A stretch of DNA of 64,000 nt, from NCBI RefSeq assembly GCF_019399235.1, contig NZ_JAELVH010000001.1, positions 44,896-108,895 of the forward strand, in the 5' to 3' direction. The stretch is from Streptomyces poriferorum (GTDB lineage: Bacteria > Actinomycetota > Actinomycetes > Streptomycetales > Streptomycetaceae). A program made the position numbers and the translations under genes. Every line of letters starts with the position of its first letter. Positions within the stretch are counted from its first letter, which is position 1. A model generated the notes under the pieces. It worked only from the letters and a program-made list of their open reading frames with translations, had not been told where the DNA came from and made no database searches. Shown here piece after piece: positions 37,258 to 45,333 of the stretch.

Positions 37258-38175
37258 CTAGACCGTCCCGGTCAGTGTGAGCCAGGTGTTCGGGCCGACC
37301 ACTCCGTCGGCGGTCAGGCCGTGCAGGGACTGGAACGAGACGACGGCCTGCCGGGTGAGCGACCCGAAGTTGCCGTCGACGGTCAGCGCGGAACCGTGCT
37401 TGTTGAGCTGCCGCTGCGCGCCCCGTACGACATCGTTCACGTCTCCTTGGCGCACGGTGACCACCAGGACCGGCCAGGTCGCCGCGCTGACACTTCCCGT
37501 GGGGCTGAGTCCGTTCGCCGACTGGAACGCCTCGACCTGCGCCTCGGTGTCCGAACCGAAGATGCCGTCGACATCCGTGGGATGCCCGTGGTGGGTGAGC
37601 AGATGCTGGATGGTGAAGACGTCGGGCCCGGTGGCACCGCTGCCGATGGTCGGCCAGGTGACGGAGCCGGGGCAGTCGCAGTCGGTCGTCCAGCGGCAGA
37701 TGGACTTCACCCAGCCGGAGCCGGTGTTGCGGTACCCGTCGTGGCACCGCCTCTCGATACCGCAGCCGCAACTGCCGCAAGCCGCGCTGTAGCGCCACAG
37801 CCAGCCGTCGTAGGTACCGGCGTAGCACTGGTTGGGCCGCAGGGTCCAGGTGACTCCGTCCGTCCGGTGGAAGCCGGTGTTCGTCCCCGAGGTCACACAC
37901 GCGTCGGCATAGATGGTGCTGGGCCCGCAGCCCGGGGAGCAGTTGTGGTCCTCGGCGTAACTCGGGCATGCACCGGTCCAGATGTCGTACCCGTCGGCGT
38001 ACGCCTCCCGGGCGGCGGAGAACACTCCCAGCGCGGCGAAGCCCGCGGCGGTCGCCGCCTGCAGCACGGTGCGCCTGGACGGCGCGAAGGAGGGAAGGGC
38101 CCCGCGCCCGGTCCGGGAGCGGCGGCCACCGCTCCCTGAGCGGCGCAGCGTGGGCACGTCCTGCAGTGAAGTCAC
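37258..38175 (-). CDS. Tat-exported 12-cysteine protein with two C-terminal PG-binding domains
   Basis: 305 residues from GTG 38175 (GAGGAG upstream), overlapping the previous gene by 4 nt (GTGA). A Tat-type signal (SRRTVLQAATAAGFAAL, cleavage near AYA at about 55) precedes a domain of about 110 residues with 12 Cys and many Trp/Tyr (CSPGCGPS, CGSCGCGIERRC, CDCPGS), then two PG-binding domains (DGIFGSDTEAQVEAFQ; GVVGPNTWLTL). The even, dense cysteine content suggests six disulfides formed after export. The upstream MauE-like and MauD-like proteins are the type needed to oxidise the 12-Cys light chain of methylamine dehydrogenase, but I see no clear sequence match to that light chain. Role unknown; likely held in the cell wall. 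Confidence 0.8.
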   Translation of the reverse strand: MTSLQDVPTLRRSGSGGRRSRTGRGALPSFAPSRRTVLQAATAAGFAALGVFSAAREAYADGYDIWTGACPSYAEDHNCSPGCGPSTIYADACVTSGTNTGFHRTDGVTWTLRPNQCYAGTYDGWLWRYSAACGSCGCGIERRCHDGYRNTGSGWVKSICRWTTDCDCPGSVTWPTIGSGATGPDVFTIQHLLTHHGHPTDVDGIFGSDTEAQVEAFQSANGLSPTGSVSAATWPVLVVTVRQGDVNDVVRGAQRQLNKHGSALTVDGNFGSLTRQAVVSFQSLHGLTADGVVGPNTWLTLTGTV

Positions 38176-38720
38176 GGCCGGCTCCTCGGCGTTGCGGGTG
38201 CGATGTCGTCGAGCAGCCGCAGCAGCGCGGTGGGTGAACCGAGCGGCTCGGAACGCACGATCCGGAGTTCCGGATCGATGGCCACCGCGTAGGGGGTGGC
38301 CGGGATGTCGTAGGCCGTGAACAGCTCCTGACGGTGGTCCCTGACCGGGACGGCGCCCTCGCCGGCCTGCGGCCCGGCGCCCGCGTAGAGCCCGAGCACC
38401 TGCGGGGCGGCCGCTTCGCCCTGGCGGACCGTCCAGGCACCGGCCTCGGCGAGCACCTGGCCGCAGGTACGGCAGTCCGCGTCGAGGAAGAGCAGCAGCG
38501 CGGCACGGCCCGGTGTCAGGAGGCCGTCGAGCCCTGCCGGATCGGGCCGGGTCGCATCGAGCCCGGGCGCCTGTGCGCCGGGGGCGATGCCCACCCGCCC
38601 GGGGCGGTGCGGCTGCGTTCGTGACAGCTGGTGCACCTGCCTGATGAGCCCCGAGACGACCAGCGCGAGCAGCGCGATCGCCGCCCACGAGGCAATCAGG
38701 GCGCTGGTGGTGAAGTCCAT
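38172..38720 (-). CDS. MauD/TlpA-like membrane-anchored thioredoxin-fold protein
   Basis: 182 residues from ATG 38720. An N-terminal membrane helix (SALIASWAAIALLALVVSGL) is followed by a thioredoxin-like domain: LLLFLDADCRTCGQVL with a CxxC pair after the first strand, and the cis-Pro region IPATPYAVAIDP. It overlaps the MauE-like gene by 25 nt and the cysteine-rich gene by 4 nt. Family members reduce or isomerise disulfides in exported proteins; here the likely client is the neighbouring 12-Cys protein (inference from context). Confidence 0.82.
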   Translation of the reverse strand: MDFTTSALIASWAAIALLALVVSGLIRQVHQLSRTQPHRPGRVGIAPGAQAPGLDATRPDPAGLDGLLTPGRAALLLFLDADCRTCGQVLAEAGAWTVRQGEAAAPQVLGLYAGAGPQAGEGAVPVRDHRQELFTAYDIPATPYAVAIDPELRIVRSEPLGSPTALLRLLDDIAPATPRSRP

Positions 38721-39331
38721 CGCGTTGGCACTCCTTCGGCGGTCCGGTGCACGGTGGCCATGTCCTGCTGGTGAGCGGGGGCCCTGGTCGGCGGGTGGAC
38801 GGAGGCTGCGGTCGGCTCGTGCATGGCAGCGGGCAGGTACCACAACAGCGTTGTGCAGGCGGGAGCCGCGAGCATCAGTGTGATCAGCTCCGCCGTGGAG
38901 AGGCGTACGGGGCCGGCCCCGACGACGGCGGCGCCGCTCATCGCGAACACGGCGAGGGCCGCGGCCCGCCGGGTCACCCAGCGGCTCAGGGGCACATCCT
39001 GGCCGGAACAGCCGCACGGCCCTCCACGGCCGAGGGCAAGGACGTGACGCGTATAGCCGGCGTAGAGCGCGAAGAGGGCGGCTCCCGCGACGAGTACGGC
39101 CTGCAGCCCCCGCTGGTGACCTGTAACGAGCGCGGCCGCGCCCGCCGCCCCCAGGACACCCTCCGCGACCGGCAGCACGACGGCCGCCGACCTGCGGAAC
39201 CGCGGACCCAGCACGCCGTGCGCCCACAGCGCGTCGCCCAGTGCAGCCGGACTGGCGGCATGGGAGCCCGCACCCATGAGCAGGGTCAGGATGACGAGGG
39301 AGGCGGTCAGCCCGCCGAAGAAGCCGATCAC
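38696..39331 (-). CDS. MauE/DoxX-like redox membrane protein
   Basis: 211 residues from GTG 39331. Four hydrophobic segments (about 5-25, 48-68, 72-95, 118-165) and a CxC motif in PCGCSGQDVPLS, where MauE-family proteins carry redox cysteines. A hydrophilic tail of about 45 residues follows the last helix. It starts 7 nt after the previous gene and overlaps the thioredoxin-like gene. Probably passes electrons between the membrane and the MauD-like partner. Confidence 0.82.
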   Translation of the reverse strand: MIGFFGGLTASLVILTLLMGAGSHAASPAALGDALWAHGVLGPRFRRSAAVVLPVAEGVLGAAGAAALVTGHQRGLQAVLVAGAALFALYAGYTRHVLALGRGGPCGCSGQDVPLSRWVTRRAAALAVFAMSGAAVVGAGPVRLSTAELITLMLAAPACTTLLWYLPAAMHEPTAASVHPPTRAPAHQQDMATVHRTAEGVPTRWTSPPAP

Positions 39332-39338
39332 CGGCGGA

Positions 39339-40040
39339 TCACCCGGTGTGCCGCAGCGTGAGTCGCCCGACGAGTTCGGGCACCCTCTCGACGGGAGTCG
39401 ATGCCAGTGGCACCACCGTGGCCCAGATCGCGGTGGAGGAGAGCACGAAGAACGGGCTGCCGTCGGAGAGCGTGTCGCGGAAAAGCTCGCCGGCCGCGAC
39501 CGCCACCCCCTTCCAAGGCGGGAGCTGGGCGGTGTGCTCCTTCGTGCGCCGCGACAGCTCCAGCAGCCCGAGGCCGGGGACCTCCTTGATCAGCGTCGCG
39601 GGACGCGCGAAGGCGCTTCCGGCCGAGGGATCCGGCTGGAGGGTGAGCCCGTACTCGCTCTCCCCGATACGCACCGACCGGAGCAGCCCGAGCACCTCGG
39701 CCACGCCCATGCCGTACAACCGGGTCACGAGTGAGTGGCGCTCGCCACGCCACACGACGAGCGACGGCCGCTCAACGAGCCCCGAGCGCGGCTCGCGCTC
39801 GACCGACCGGAAGATGCGCAGCGCGCCCTTCTGGAAGGTGAGCTCGGATTCGGGTGACCCGATACCCAGGGAGGCGGCGACATCGTCCCCCAGAGAGGCC
39901 GGGCCGGCAGTGAATTCGACCAGCCGGCCACCGGCCAGGACCTCGACAGCCGAAGTGCACGGCGCCTGGAGGTCGATGTCGCCCTCCAAGTGGTACGTCC
40001 CACCATCGAGTGCGCGATGAGTGACGAACGATGCGGCCAT
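39339..40040 (-). CDS. Hypothetical protein, first gene of the mau-like operon
   Basis: 233 residues. I prefer ATG 40040 because GGAGG lies 6 nt before it; ATG 40046 would sit right on that site. No signal peptide and no clear family. Mixed alpha/beta with a Gly/Leu-rich middle (YGMGVAEVLGLLRSVRIGE) and an acidic, Thr-rich N-terminal part (THRALDGGTYHLEGDIDL). Its position at the head of the operon with MauE- and MauD-like genes suggests a linked role, possibly a partner subunit, but nothing in the sequence says what. Confidence 0.7.
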   Translation of the reverse strand: MAASFVTHRALDGGTYHLEGDIDLQAPCTSAVEVLAGGRLVEFTAGPASLGDDVAASLGIGSPESELTFQKGALRIFRSVEREPRSGLVERPSLVVWRGERHSLVTRLYGMGVAEVLGLLRSVRIGESEYGLTLQPDPSAGSAFARPATLIKEVPGLGLLELSRRTKEHTAQLPPWKGVAVAAGELFRDTLSDGSPFFVLSSTAIWATVVPLASTPVERVPELVGRLTLRHTG

Positions 40041-40161
40041 GTGCATCCTCCCGGGGGCAGGGGGTCTGATGTGACACCGCAGCCGCTGAGGAAGCTAGAC
40101 ATAAGTCATGCCCCTGTCAATCTCTTGGGGTCGCCCAGAGCCGGATCAGCCACTGCGCGCG

Positions 40162-40744
40162 TCACGTTCCCCACCACTCATCCGGCGCTTGACCTGGGCC
40201 AGCGCTCCGCGGGAAGCGTTGGCGGTCCGTGTGACCCCAGGCTGCGGCGAGCTCCTCCGACAGCCGTCGCATGCCGTCGAGCACCTGCGGATCCCTCGTG
40301 AGCGCGACGGCTTCGGCGCATTCGCCGAGCGCCGCCTCCGCCTGCGGCAGTCGCCCGCACCGCAGTTCCACCTCGGCGAGCACCACGAGGGCGTAGGGCA
40401 GCACCCACGAAGAGCCCAGCGAACGGGCCAGTCGGACAGCGGCGTCGGCCAGTGCCGCGGCACGCACCTGGTCGCCCGCGAGGAGCTCCGCACCGGCGAG
40501 ATTGCTCTGGTCGAAGGCGAGCAGTGTCGGGTCCCCCGTCCGCCTTGCTGTGGACACGGCGCGCCGCGCGATGTCCCGCGCCGCGTCCAGCCGTCCCTCT
40601 TCGCGTGCCAGTTCGCCTACGACGGACAAGGCGCTGGAGAGCAGGGTGGCGTCATCGCTCTTCTCGGCGGAGCGCAGGGCTTCCTCGGCGGCCTCACGGC
40701 TCTCGAGGAGCCGTCCCGAGACGAGCTGCGCGGCGGCGCGGCTC
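40162..40744 (-). pseudogene. C-terminal TPR fragment of a regulator, cut at an att-like repeat
   Basis: About 195 codons of helical repeats (SREAAEEALRSAEKSDDATL, LAREEGRLDAARDIARRAV, VELRCGRLPQAEAALGECAE) typical of the C-terminal TPR array of large LuxR/AfsR-like ATPase regulators. Coding character stops exactly where att-like repeat C begins at 40745; the ATPase part is absent. It reads as a gene truncated by a recombination event at the repeat. Confidence 0.7.
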
Positions 40745-40814
40745 GGAAGCTCAGCCGCACCTGACGGTTGGCATTGTCGACGTTGGTGTCCACCAAACTC
40801 CGTTAAGGCAACCC
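40745..40814 (+). repeat. att-like repeat C: displaced 3' end of a YjbQ-family gene
   Basis: Core at 40757-40780, identical over 24 bp to A, B and D. The minus strand reads VDTNVDNANRQVRLSF and then diverges (RA, no stop), because the left flank is the truncated TPR gene. Right arm shared with A and B. Confidence 0.9.
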
Positions 40815-41273
40815 GCAGGATAGACGCCGAACACCTCTCAGGTCGCACGATCTTGGTTCGGGACGGACGGTTGGTGCGGATGCCCCGCGAGACTGGCAGT
40901 CGCACCTGGGCGCCAGCCGCGATGCCCTGCGAGGCAGCCGGCACCGCCCATCCGGTGGTCAGGTCTGAGTACCTGCTGGTTGCGCTCGACGAGTGCCGCC
41001 AGGTCCACACCGGCCTGCACTTCAGCCCGGATCCCGTCACCGCCGGCCAGCTGCCGTCGGCACAGGGGCGGTGTACTTCGGTCGGATGTGGGGGCGCACG
41101 AGCAACATCCAGGTGCTCACCACGCCCCAAACAGCACCCGATTCAGGGAGTAGCGCTCCTCACCTGCGGAGAAGGAAACGGGAAACAGCATCGATCGCCT
41201 TGTCCGTCCGGCTGGCACTGCCGCACTCTTACCTGCGAACGCCTTCGCCTGGACGGTCGGTCAGGAGAGTCCC
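40815..41273. other. Gene-free junction between att-like repeat C and the TIR operon
   Basis: No gene I can support in 459 bases. A plus-strand frame through 40850-41060 has a run such as SEYLLVALDECRQVHTGL that could be a remnant, but I recognise no family. The operon's promoter should lie here; GGAG before GTG 41274 is its ribosome-binding site. Confidence 0.45.
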
Positions 41274-42566
41274 GTGCCACAGCCGTCCACCGGGTTCGGC
41301 GAGGAGTTGAGAAAGCGTCGTCTGGACGCAGGACTCAGCCTCACCACACTGTCCAGCGCCGTGCACTACAGCAAGGCGCAGCTGAGCAAGGTCGAACGAG
41401 GCATTAAGACTCCCAGCCGGGATCTCGTCCGTCTGTGCGACGCCGTCCTCCAGGCCGACGGAGCACTTGTCGCCCTGGCCGCCAGACCTGTTGCCGACAC
41501 ACCGCTTGTGCAGACTCCCGACGCGATCGATGAAGAGGAGTGGACCATGCAACTGTCACCGGACGGCCCGAGCTGGTTTCAGCCCTTAGGACGGCGAAGG
41601 GTCGTGGGGGCAGGCGCCGCATCGCTGATGAGATTGGGCATGGGCGGACCGGGACCGGTCGCCCCTTCTGCAGGTGCGGGCATGCTGGAGGCGTCCCGCT
41701 CTCTGTTCACGCACTACCGGCGTCTGGGGCAGAGCGTCGAGCCCGGGTATCTGCTTCCCGGCCTGATCGCCCAGACACACACACTGCGGGAACTGTCCGT
41801 GCATGTCGACGACGGCACCCGCCGGGATTTGTTGGCGCTCGGCTCCCGCTACGCCGAATACGTGGGCTGGCTGATGCAGGAGACAGGCGACGAGCACGCG
41901 GCACTCTGGTGGACCCAGCGCGCGGTAGATCTGGCAGCAGCCGGCGGCGACCACGCACTGGGCGGCTACGCATTGGTCCGCAGAGCGCTAATCACGTTGT
42001 ACCAGGATGACGCGGCGCAGACGATCGCACTGGCGCAGCGGGCCCAGAGCGACACGCTGCCACCGCGGATCCGCGGGCTGGCGGCGCAACGCGAGGCGCA
42101 AGGCCATGCACTGGCAGGCGATCGTGACGCCTGTCTGCGCGCGCTGGACCGGGCCCGCACGCTCCTTGTCCGCAAGGACGGCGGCGCCGAAACTCCGGTG
42201 ATCGGCAGCATGCACCTGCCAGACTCGGTCGGCATGGTCACCGGCTGGTGCCTGGTCGACCTCGGCCGTCCGCGGGAGGCGGCTGAGGAACTGGACCGGC
42301 AGCTCGCCCTGGTCTCTCGGGACGCGGTCCGCACCCAGGTGCGGTACGGGATACGAAGGGCTTTGGCCTACGCGTCGGAACGCGAGATCGGCCACGCCTG
42401 TGCTGTGACGGAGCCGCTTCTCGACGGGGTGGCCACGGTCAGGTCCGCCACCGTCACCATCGATCTTCGGCGTCTCGCCCGTCTCCTGGCTCGGCATCCC
42501 ACGCACGCTGCAGTACGCCGGCTTGCTCCGCGCCTCGGCACCTTAACGCGCCCTCCCACATCCTGA
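41274..42566 (+). CDS. XRE-family HTH protein with long TPR-like C-terminal region
   Basis: 430 residues from GTG 41274, with AGGAG upstream. Residues about 8-65 are an XRE helix-turn-helix (FGEELRKRRLDAGLSLTTLS then YSKAQLSKVERGIKTPS). From about 140 on, antiparallel helical repeats (SRYAEYVGWLMQETGDEHAA; LAAQREAQGHALAGDRDACL; LVDLGRPREAAEELDRQL). Streptomyces uses this layout for regulators that sense a ligand or partner through the TPR region. It heads a five-gene operon and is followed at 14 nt by the TIR gene, so it may control that operon. Confidence 0.88.
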   Translation: MPQPSTGFGEELRKRRLDAGLSLTTLSSAVHYSKAQLSKVERGIKTPSRDLVRLCDAVLQADGALVALAARPVADTPLVQTPDAIDEEEWTMQLSPDGPSWFQPLGRRRVVGAGAASLMRLGMGGPGPVAPSAGAGMLEASRSLFTHYRRLGQSVEPGYLLPGLIAQTHTLRELSVHVDDGTRRDLLALGSRYAEYVGWLMQETGDEHAALWWTQRAVDLAAAGGDHALGGYALVRRALITLYQDDAAQTIALAQRAQSDTLPPRIRGLAAQREAQGHALAGDRDACLRALDRARTLLVRKDGGAETPVIGSMHLPDSVGMVTGWCLVDLGRPREAAEELDRQLALVSRDAVRTQVRYGIRRALAYASEREIGHACAVTEPLLDGVATVRSATVTIDLRRLARLLARHPTHAAVRRLAPRLGTLTRPPTS

Positions 42567-42580
42567 AGAGAGGCTTTGAA

Positions 42581-43336
42581 ATGACCGATGTATTCATCAA
42601 CTACCGCACAGGGGACGGCGACAAGACGGCCGCCCTGATCGACCAGGAGCTCTCGCGTCGCTTCGGCAGTGGCCGGATTTTCCGAGCCTCGAAGTCCATC
42701 GCTCCCGGTCAGGCATATCCCGATGAACTGCTGGCGGGCCTGCGCCGCAGCGCGGTGGTTCTGGCTGTCATCGGCCCGGACTGGACGAATTTCCAGAGCC
42801 GGCTGCACGACCCCGAGGACTGGGTACGCAAAGAGATCATGGAGGCGTTCGACTGTGAGCTTGCCGTCGTCCCCGTACTTGACGGCCGGAAGACCGACCG
42901 GCTGAACAAAGCCGACCTGCCTGACGAACTGGCCTGGCTTACAGAGATCCAGTCCGTCCCGTTCAGCACACATGACACCGAGGCAGGTCTGAAACGCCTC
43001 GGTGACGTGGTGGCCGACATCGTCCCGGGTCTGCGCGACCTGGACCGGGACGCCGTCTCCCCGCTCACCCCGGACTCGGTGACCAACTCGATCGGGGACG
43101 TGAGCGGCACGGCCGTACAGAGCCGTGACTTCACCGGCGACGTTGGGGGCACCGTCATCAAAGCCTCCACCGGGCCCGTGCACACGGGCCAGGGCGACAT
43201 CTATCAGAATTCCCGCAATGAGTCGGGTGGCCGGCACTTCTCGGGCAACGGGATGACGTACTTCGAGGGCGATCACCACGGTGACATCAGGCACCGGTTC
43301 GGTGAAGCCCAAGAACATGAGGGCGACGACCGGTGA
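42581..43336 (+). CDS. TIR-domain protein with Gly/Asn-rich repeat tail
   Basis: 251 residues; ATG 42581 after AGAGAGG. TIR domain about 1-150: DVFINYRTGDG (strand A/box 1), RIFRASKSIAPG (BB-loop region), AVVLAVIGPDW, and WVRKEIMEAF with the Glu in the position used by NAD-cleaving TIRs. The tail (about 165-251) has no fold I know but shows short beta-like repeats: GDVSGTAVQSRDFTGDV (about 172-188) and TGPVHTGQGDIYQN (about 197-210). The second resembles the N terminus of the next protein and the first resembles the C terminus of the small protein ending the operon. Stop overlaps the NTPase start by 4 nt. Probable effector of an immune-type system (inference). Confidence 0.9.
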   Translation: MTDVFINYRTGDGDKTAALIDQELSRRFGSGRIFRASKSIAPGQAYPDELLAGLRRSAVVLAVIGPDWTNFQSRLHDPEDWVRKEIMEAFDCELAVVPVLDGRKTDRLNKADLPDELAWLTEIQSVPFSTHDTEAGLKRLGDVVADIVPGLRDLDRDAVSPLTPDSVTNSIGDVSGTAVQSRDFTGDVGGTVIKASTGPVHTGQGDIYQNSRNESGGRHFSGNGMTYFEGDHHGDIRHRFGEAQEHEGDDR

Positions 43337-45333
43337 GCGAGCGCAGCGGCAGTACATGGGTCACCAGCACGAGCGGGGCCCTGCACAACGGCACCGGGGA
43401 CATGCACGTCACCTTCGGCGCCGACCAGCGGAGCTCGGGCAGACCTTCCTTCCGGCGCGTCGCCGATGACCAGCTCGCGTGGCTTCGACGCGTGCTGGTC
43501 GCTCCGCCCGGCATGGGGAACGCCCGCCTCCAACTGGCCGGCACTGGCACCGTGATCCTGGACGGCGCACCTGGCAGCGGCCGGACTTCCGCGGCCCGTG
43601 TACTCCTACGCGAACACCACACGGACATCGGCGCCTTCCGGGAGCTCTTGTCAGGCGAGGAAGAACTACCCCTCACCGACCCGGAGCTGGTCGGAGCCGG
43701 CGACCGCCTGCTGCTGGATATGTCGGCCGTCGAGGCCGAACGGTGGGCCGCCGCCCGGGGCGATCTCTCCGCCCTCCGCAAGGCGGTACACGAGCAGCAC
43801 GCACATCTCGTAGTCGTCATGCCTCATGGGGGAATCCTCGACTCCGACCTGCAGCAGTACAGGATCGAGATTCAGCAGCCATGCCGCAAGCGGGTCCTGC
43901 GGCGGCACCTTCGTGTGCATGGGGTGCCGAGCGAGCACTACCTCCGCCCGGATGCCACAGTCACTGAATTCGTCAGCGAGCAGAGGCCACTGCGGGAGAT
44001 AGCGGACTTCGCCGACCTGGTACGGCGTGCGCGCGAGGCCGGCGCGTGGAACGAAGGGTTCGCGCAGTGGTGCACAACTGCGCACAAGGCACGGGCCGAC
44101 CGGCGAGAAGAGGTCGCCACCCTCGTCGCCACGTTGGGCGACAGTCCTCAGAGGGCACTGCTGATCACCGTCGCCATGCTCCACGGCGCTCACGCCGACG
44201 TCATCCATCGCGCCGCTCAACTCCTGCTGGATACTGTGGGTCTGCCGCCCGAAGATGTTCCGCTGCTGCAGCGTAGGGATCTCGCAGAGCGCTTGGTGGA
44301 AATCTCCGCCGGTGTCGGACCGGATGGTCACGTGCGGTTCGGGGAGTTGGACCACGACTCCGCCGTCCGCGCCCACTTCTGGGACCACATGCCCGACCTT
44401 CGCCAGTATCTGGGCATGTGGACCGCCCGCAGCGTGGCGCTGAACGGCCCGCACATCACCCAGGCACTCCGCGACGGCCTCGTGGCGAAGCTGGCCGGAG
44501 AGTATCTACGGACGGGTCGCCCGGAAGGACTGGCGTCGCTGGCCGAAGCCTGGGGCTCGACGGCCGCGAGCAAGGCTGGGCTGGAGGCCGCCGTCCAAGC
44601 ACTCACCTGTGGTCTCGGTGATCGGGTACATGCACGGAGCCTCCGAGGCTGGATCTACCAGTGGTGCACCGGCAAGCAGCTCAAGGAGCAATTCGCCCAG
44701 GTCCTGGTCCAGGTCTGTGCCGACGTCGTCGCAGCCGGCCACCCCGACCAAGCCATGCTCCGGCTGTACTACCTGGCTCGCCGCGAGCACAGCACCGGCA
44801 GCGCGCTGCATGCGCTGAGCGACCTGGTGGAGACGAGCCACCGACTACGCCGTAGGTTGCTTCATCGGCTGGCACGCTCCGAACTCTCGCGGGCTGACCT
44901 CAGCATTTTCCTGCGGGTCGGAGTCGCCGAGGCGCTGACCGACCCGTACGACAACGGACGCACGCTGGCGGAGGAAGAGAGCGTGCAGTCGTCCGTGACC
45001 ACCTGCTGGCGCGCCGTACTGAACGGGCTGCCTCGGCCAGCATGGCAACCGTACGCAGAACGCTGGATGCACGCAGCGTCTGATGACCGGCACGAGGGTG
45101 ACCTCTTGCTCGAACTCCTCGTCAGTGCCGCCGACCGGTGCGAGGGCCGACGCGGTGCAGCCTTCGCCGCGCTCTACGCGAGCGCCCGCGACGCCGAACG
45201 CACCGCGCCCGTCGGATCCTCGCGCGCCGCGCTCACCACCGACCTGCTACTTCAGAAGATCTGCTCAGCTCAGCGCCTGAGCCGCCCGACCACACCGCCT
45301 CGCGCGGAATCAACCAGGGGGACCGAACCGTGA
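43333..45333 (+). CDS. P-loop NTPase, STAND-like, with N-terminal amyloid-like motif
   Basis: 666 residues from GTG 43333, overlapping the TIR stop. An N-terminal segment SGALHNGTGDMHVTF (about 13-28) resembles the TIR tail motif. Walker A is VILDGAPGSGRTSAARVLL near 80; a hhhhD strand (RLLLDMSAV) and LVVVMPHGG could serve as Walker B and sensor strands. From about 250 to 666 it is helical, consistent with winged-helix and superhelical sensor regions, but I cannot assign repeats. An N-terminal adhesion motif, NTPase and helical C-terminal half fit NLR-like sensors. Stop overlaps the next gene by 4 nt (GTGA). Confidence 0.82.
   Translation: MSERSGSTWVTSTSGALHNGTGDMHVTFGADQRSSGRPSFRRVADDQLAWLRRVLVAPPGMGNARLQLAGTGTVILDGAPGSGRTSAARVLLREHHTDIGAFRELLSGEEELPLTDPELVGAGDRLLLDMSAVEAERWAAARGDLSALRKAVHEQHAHLVVVMPHGGILDSDLQQYRIEIQQPCRKRVLRRHLRVHGVPSEHYLRPDATVTEFVSEQRPLREIADFADLVRRAREAGAWNEGFAQWCTTAHKARADRREEVATLVATLGDSPQRALLITVAMLHGAHADVIHRAAQLLLDTVGLPPEDVPLLQRRDLAERLVEISAGVGPDGHVRFGELDHDSAVRAHFWDHMPDLRQYLGMWTARSVALNGPHITQALRDGLVAKLAGEYLRTGRPEGLASLAEAWGSTAASKAGLEAAVQALTCGLGDRVHARSLRGWIYQWCTGKQLKEQFAQVLVQVCADVVAAGHPDQAMLRLYYLARREHSTGSALHALSDLVETSHRLRRRLLHRLARSELSRADLSIFLRVGVAEALTDPYDNGRTLAEEESVQSSVTTCWRAVLNGLPRPAWQPYAERWMHAASDDRHEGDLLLELLVSAADRCEGRRGAAFAALYASARDAERTAPVGSSRAALTTDLLLQKICSAQRLSRPTTPPRAESTRGTEP

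Noticed and set aside
37258..38175. Calling the 12-Cys protein a methylamine dehydrogenase light chain
   Set aside because: Cysteine count and neighbours are suggestive, but I cannot see the conserved Trp/Cys order of MauA, no heavy-chain gene is present, and it has PG-binding domains.
40838..41020. Small minus-strand gene between repeat C and the TIR operon
   Set aside because: No start with a binding site and no recognisable family; codon use is not convincing.
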